A stretch of DNA of 64,000 nucleotides, from assembly GCA_019912315.1 (NCBI GenBank), contig JAIOJA010000012.1, forward strand, positions 1 to 64,000, given 5' to 3'. Each line of letters opens with the position of its first letter. Position 1 is the stretch's first letter. Below, piece by piece: positions 62,058 to 64,000 of the stretch. The position numbers were made by a program, and so were the translations under genes. The DNA comes from Planctomycetota bacterium. GTDB lineage: Bacteria; Planctomycetota; UBA8742; UBA2392. The notes beneath the pieces were generated by a model that saw only the letters and a program-made list of their open reading frames with translations, was not told the origin of the DNA and ran no database searches.

Positions 62058-63533
62058 TCAATCGCCGTTGATGCGCGCCGCGATCTTCGCGCCGAGTTCT
62101 TTGGGGTTGGCCTTGCCCTTTAGCTTGCGCATACACTGCCCGATCAGGAAGCCGAGCGCCTTTTCTTCGCCCGCTTTGAAGTCGGCGACAGCCTTGTCGG
62201 CGAACTCGGCGATGACTTCGTTGACAATCGCGTCCACGGCGCTGTCGTTCTGCTCGATCAGCTTGTTGAGCTTCTTTGCCGTGGCCAGCGCGCCCTCACC
62301 GTTCCCGACCATGACGTGGAAAACTTCCTTGGCCGTGATGTTGTTCAGCTTGCCGGAATCCAGCAGCTTGATCAGCTCAACCAGTGCCGCAGGCGTCAAC
62401 TTCAGGTCCGCGATTTCGGCGTTGCGATCGTTCAACTCGCGTGTGACTTCGCCGACGACCCAGGCAGCGACCTTCTTCGGGTCATCCATCAGCGCAACGC
62501 TGCGCTCATAAAAGTCGGCCAGTGCCTTGTCGCCGACGATATAGACGGCGTCCTGTTGGCTAAGCTTGTAGTCGTCCAGGAAGCGAAGTTGGCGCTTCTC
62601 CGGCATCTCGGGAAGGCTTGAACGCACTTCTTCAACCCACTCGCGCGGCACGTCAAACGTTGCGAGGTCCGGCTCAGGAAAGAAGCGATAGTCCGTTGCT
62701 TCTTCTTTGCTGCGCATGGCGCGGGTTTCCTGCTTTTCGTCGTCCCACAGCAGAGTTTCCTGACGCAAGCCGCCGCCCGATTCCAGCACTTCAGTATGCC
62801 GCCTGATCTCGTGCTCCAGCGCCGCGCGCACCATTCTAAAACTGTTCAGGTTCTTGATCTCGCTGCGAACGCCGAATTTCTCCTGGCCACGCGGGCGAAT
62901 GCTCACGTTGGCGTCGCAGCGCAGGCTGCCTTTCTCCATGCTCAGGTCGCTGACGCCGAGGTAGCTGAGGTTGCGCTTGAGCGTGTTCAGGTACACGTAA
63001 GCCTCTTCGGGGCTGCGCAGGTCGGGGCCGCCAACGATCTCGATCAGCGGCGTCCCCGCACGATTCAAGTCAACCAGTGTGCTGCCGCCACCGGGGCCGC
63101 CCGCGTCCATGTGGATCGATTTGCCGGCGTCCTCTTCAAGGTGTGCGCGGGTGATGGTGCAAACTTTGGGATTGCCGTTCTGGTCGTGAATCGGCATCTG
63201 CAGCACACCGTCGAAACACAGGGGCTCGTCGTACTGGCTGATCTGGTAGCCCTTGGGCAGGTCCGGGTAGAAGTAGTTCTTACGGTCGAACTTGATGCGG
63301 TGCGCGATCTGGCAATTAAGCGCCAGACCAATCCGGATTCCGTACTCCACCGCCTGGCGGTTAACCATCGGCAAGGCGCCGGGCAATCCCAGACACACTG
63401 GGCAGGTCAACGAGTTCGCAGGTGCGCCGAACTGCAGCCCACAGCCGCAGAACATTTTGGACGCGGTCTTGAGCTGCACGTGAACCTCAAGGCCGATCAC
63501 CGGTTCGTATTCAGTTTTTGTCGCTGTCGGCAT
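62058..63533 (-). CDS. gatB: Aspartyl/glutamyl-tRNA amidotransferase subunit B
   Basis: This 491-residue subunit transamidates misacylated Glu-tRNA-Gln (and Asp-tRNA-Asn) together with GatA and GatC, an indirect route to Gln-tRNA. The start EPVIGLEVHVQLKTASKMFC, the zinc cysteines CGC and CPVC, DLPKGYQISQYDEPLC, DLNRAGTPLIEIVG and LRCDANVS identify it. The C-terminal YqeY-like tail (NEVIAEFADKAVADFKAGEEKALGFLIGQCM) binds tRNA. gatA and gatC are not in the window. Upstream lies a HAD-like gene. Confidence 0.97.
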   Translation of the reverse strand: MPTATKTEYEPVIGLEVHVQLKTASKMFCGCGLQFGAPANSLTCPVCLGLPGALPMVNRQAVEYGIRIGLALNCQIAHRIKFDRKNYFYPDLPKGYQISQYDEPLCFDGVLQMPIHDQNGNPKVCTITRAHLEEDAGKSIHMDAGGPGGGSTLVDLNRAGTPLIEIVGGPDLRSPEEAYVYLNTLKRNLSYLGVSDLSMEKGSLRCDANVSIRPRGQEKFGVRSEIKNLNSFRMVRAALEHEIRRHTEVLESGGGLRQETLLWDDEKQETRAMRSKEEATDYRFFPEPDLATFDVPREWVEEVRSSLPEMPEKRQLRFLDDYKLSQQDAVYIVGDKALADFYERSVALMDDPKKVAAWVVGEVTRELNDRNAEIADLKLTPAALVELIKLLDSGKLNNITAKEVFHVMVGNGEGALATAKKLNKLIEQNDSAVDAIVNEVIAEFADKAVADFKAGEEKALGFLIGQCMRKLKGKANPKELGAKIAARINGD

Positions 63534-63579
63534 GATTTCGTTGTCGCCTTTGGCGACTCCCAGTCTCTCGGCCGAGGCT

Positions 63580-64000
63580 CTAAACTACAGTTGGGATTAC
63601 GTTCAACAGGCCCGCAATGTTAGGCGCCTCATAATCGGGTACGTCTTTCAGGTCGCGCGGCAACTGGCCTCTGCCGTGTCGTCCCTCCTGTACGTGCACG
63701 GACGTCATGCGAATCGTGTTGGCCGGACGAACGTTGTTGTCCAGCCGCGTCCCCAGCATGATGCAATCCCCGGGCGACGTGCCCAGCGTACCCACCAGAA
63801 ATTCCACGACACGTGGGTCGGGCAGCTCGATCTTCATGGCCGGCGGGGGGCCCTGCACGTCGATCATCTGTAACAGGCGGGCTTTCTCGAACGCCGACTT
63901 CTGCTCGTCGCTCAAACGACTGGCGGTTGCGATCCGCCAGCCGCGACGCTTGCAGGCCTGAAGAATGTCGCCGGCCTCTTTTCGCAGGGTCGTTGCGGGT
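63580..64000 (-). CDS. HAD-superfamily hydrolase, partial (cut by window end)
   Basis: The reading frame stays open to the last base of the window, so only the C-terminal about 140 residues are visible. TTG at 63915 is an internal codon, not necessarily the start. The upstream residues read LRKEAGDILQACKRRGWRIATASRLS, a typical HAD 'L..L...G...aiaS' segment. Then KIELPDPRVVEFLVGTLGTSPGDCIMLGTRLDNNVRPANTI corresponds to HAD motifs III and IV, with LDNNV in place of the usual GDxxND. The final helix is EAPNIAGLLNVIP. The substrate is unknown; it lies 46 bp upstream of gatB on the same strand. Confidence 0.78.
   Translation of the reverse strand, partial: PATTLRKEAGDILQACKRRGWRIATASRLSDEQKSAFEKARLLQMIDVQGPPPAMKIELPDPRVVEFLVGTLGTSPGDCIMLGTRLDNNVRPANTIRMTSVHVQEGRHGRGQLPRDLKDVPDYEAPNIAGLLNVIPTVV

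Overview
The window is a high-GC bacterial chromosome segment that is mostly housekeeping, with short accessory patches. Several traits point to a Gram-negative, probably PVC-type (Planctomycetota-like) organism: a complete Mla lipid-transport operon, an ADP-heptose-type GT9 glycosyltransferase, a SurA-like chaperone, SecD and SecF fused into one 1,217-residue chain, a MoxR ATPase fused to an RDD membrane domain, tandem HEAT/VWA secreted proteins, and a primary sigma factor with a histone-H1-like basic head. The lineage call is inference from family content (moderate confidence). No rRNA, CRISPR array or prophage was seen; one tRNA-Glu(CTC) is present.

Layout. 1-946: IS630-type element with perfect terminal repeats and a dead transposase. 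995-3814 (-): sulfite-oxidase-like enzyme, a membrane-anchored protein and an HTTM-DCC membrane protein. 3886-9196: GNAT acetyltransferase, an aldehyde-dehydrogenase-like protein lacking its catalytic residues, a NodU/CmcH-type carbamoyltransferase and pdxJ. 9428-22190 (-), in transcription order: HicB/HicA-like pair, nusA, infB, yajC, a small unknown, secDF, a terminator, tyrA, then a TPR protein. This joins transcription/translation factors to the Sec accessory complex. 22454-25747: purF (Fe-S type) and hisS with an extra C-terminal domain. 26004-28462: two secreted or anchored proteins with a different sequence character.

28465-37435 holds two connected modules. On the minus strand are pgpA, a membrane PP2C phosphatase, an RsbW-like kinase and a STAS antagonist, which form a partner-switching system. 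On the plus strand a STAS protein leads an Mla operon (mlaE, mlaF, two mlaD) ending in a TPR protein. 37441-44926: threonine dehydratase-like enzyme, tRNA-Glu, dnaG-rpoD, two zinc-ribbon coiled-coil paralogs and an unknown. 45034-53430: HEAT-repeat protein, GT9 transferase, and the mfd-surA-like-merR cluster. 53459-60732: a long palindrome, a UPF0158-like protein with a very acidic tail, queC, two VWA proteins facing the MoxR-RDD fusion, and a phosphoesterase. 60861-64000 (-): ABC-2-like membrane protein, NUDIX hydrolase, gatB and a HAD-like hydrolase cut by the window edge.

Recurrent traits: TTG or GTG starts supported by good Shine-Dalgarno sequences (dnaG, threonine dehydratase, pgpA, a 164-residue Sec-operon gene), 4-bp ATGA overlaps inside operons, and intrinsic-terminator hairpins packed directly against the next start codon (tyrA, queC, nusA).
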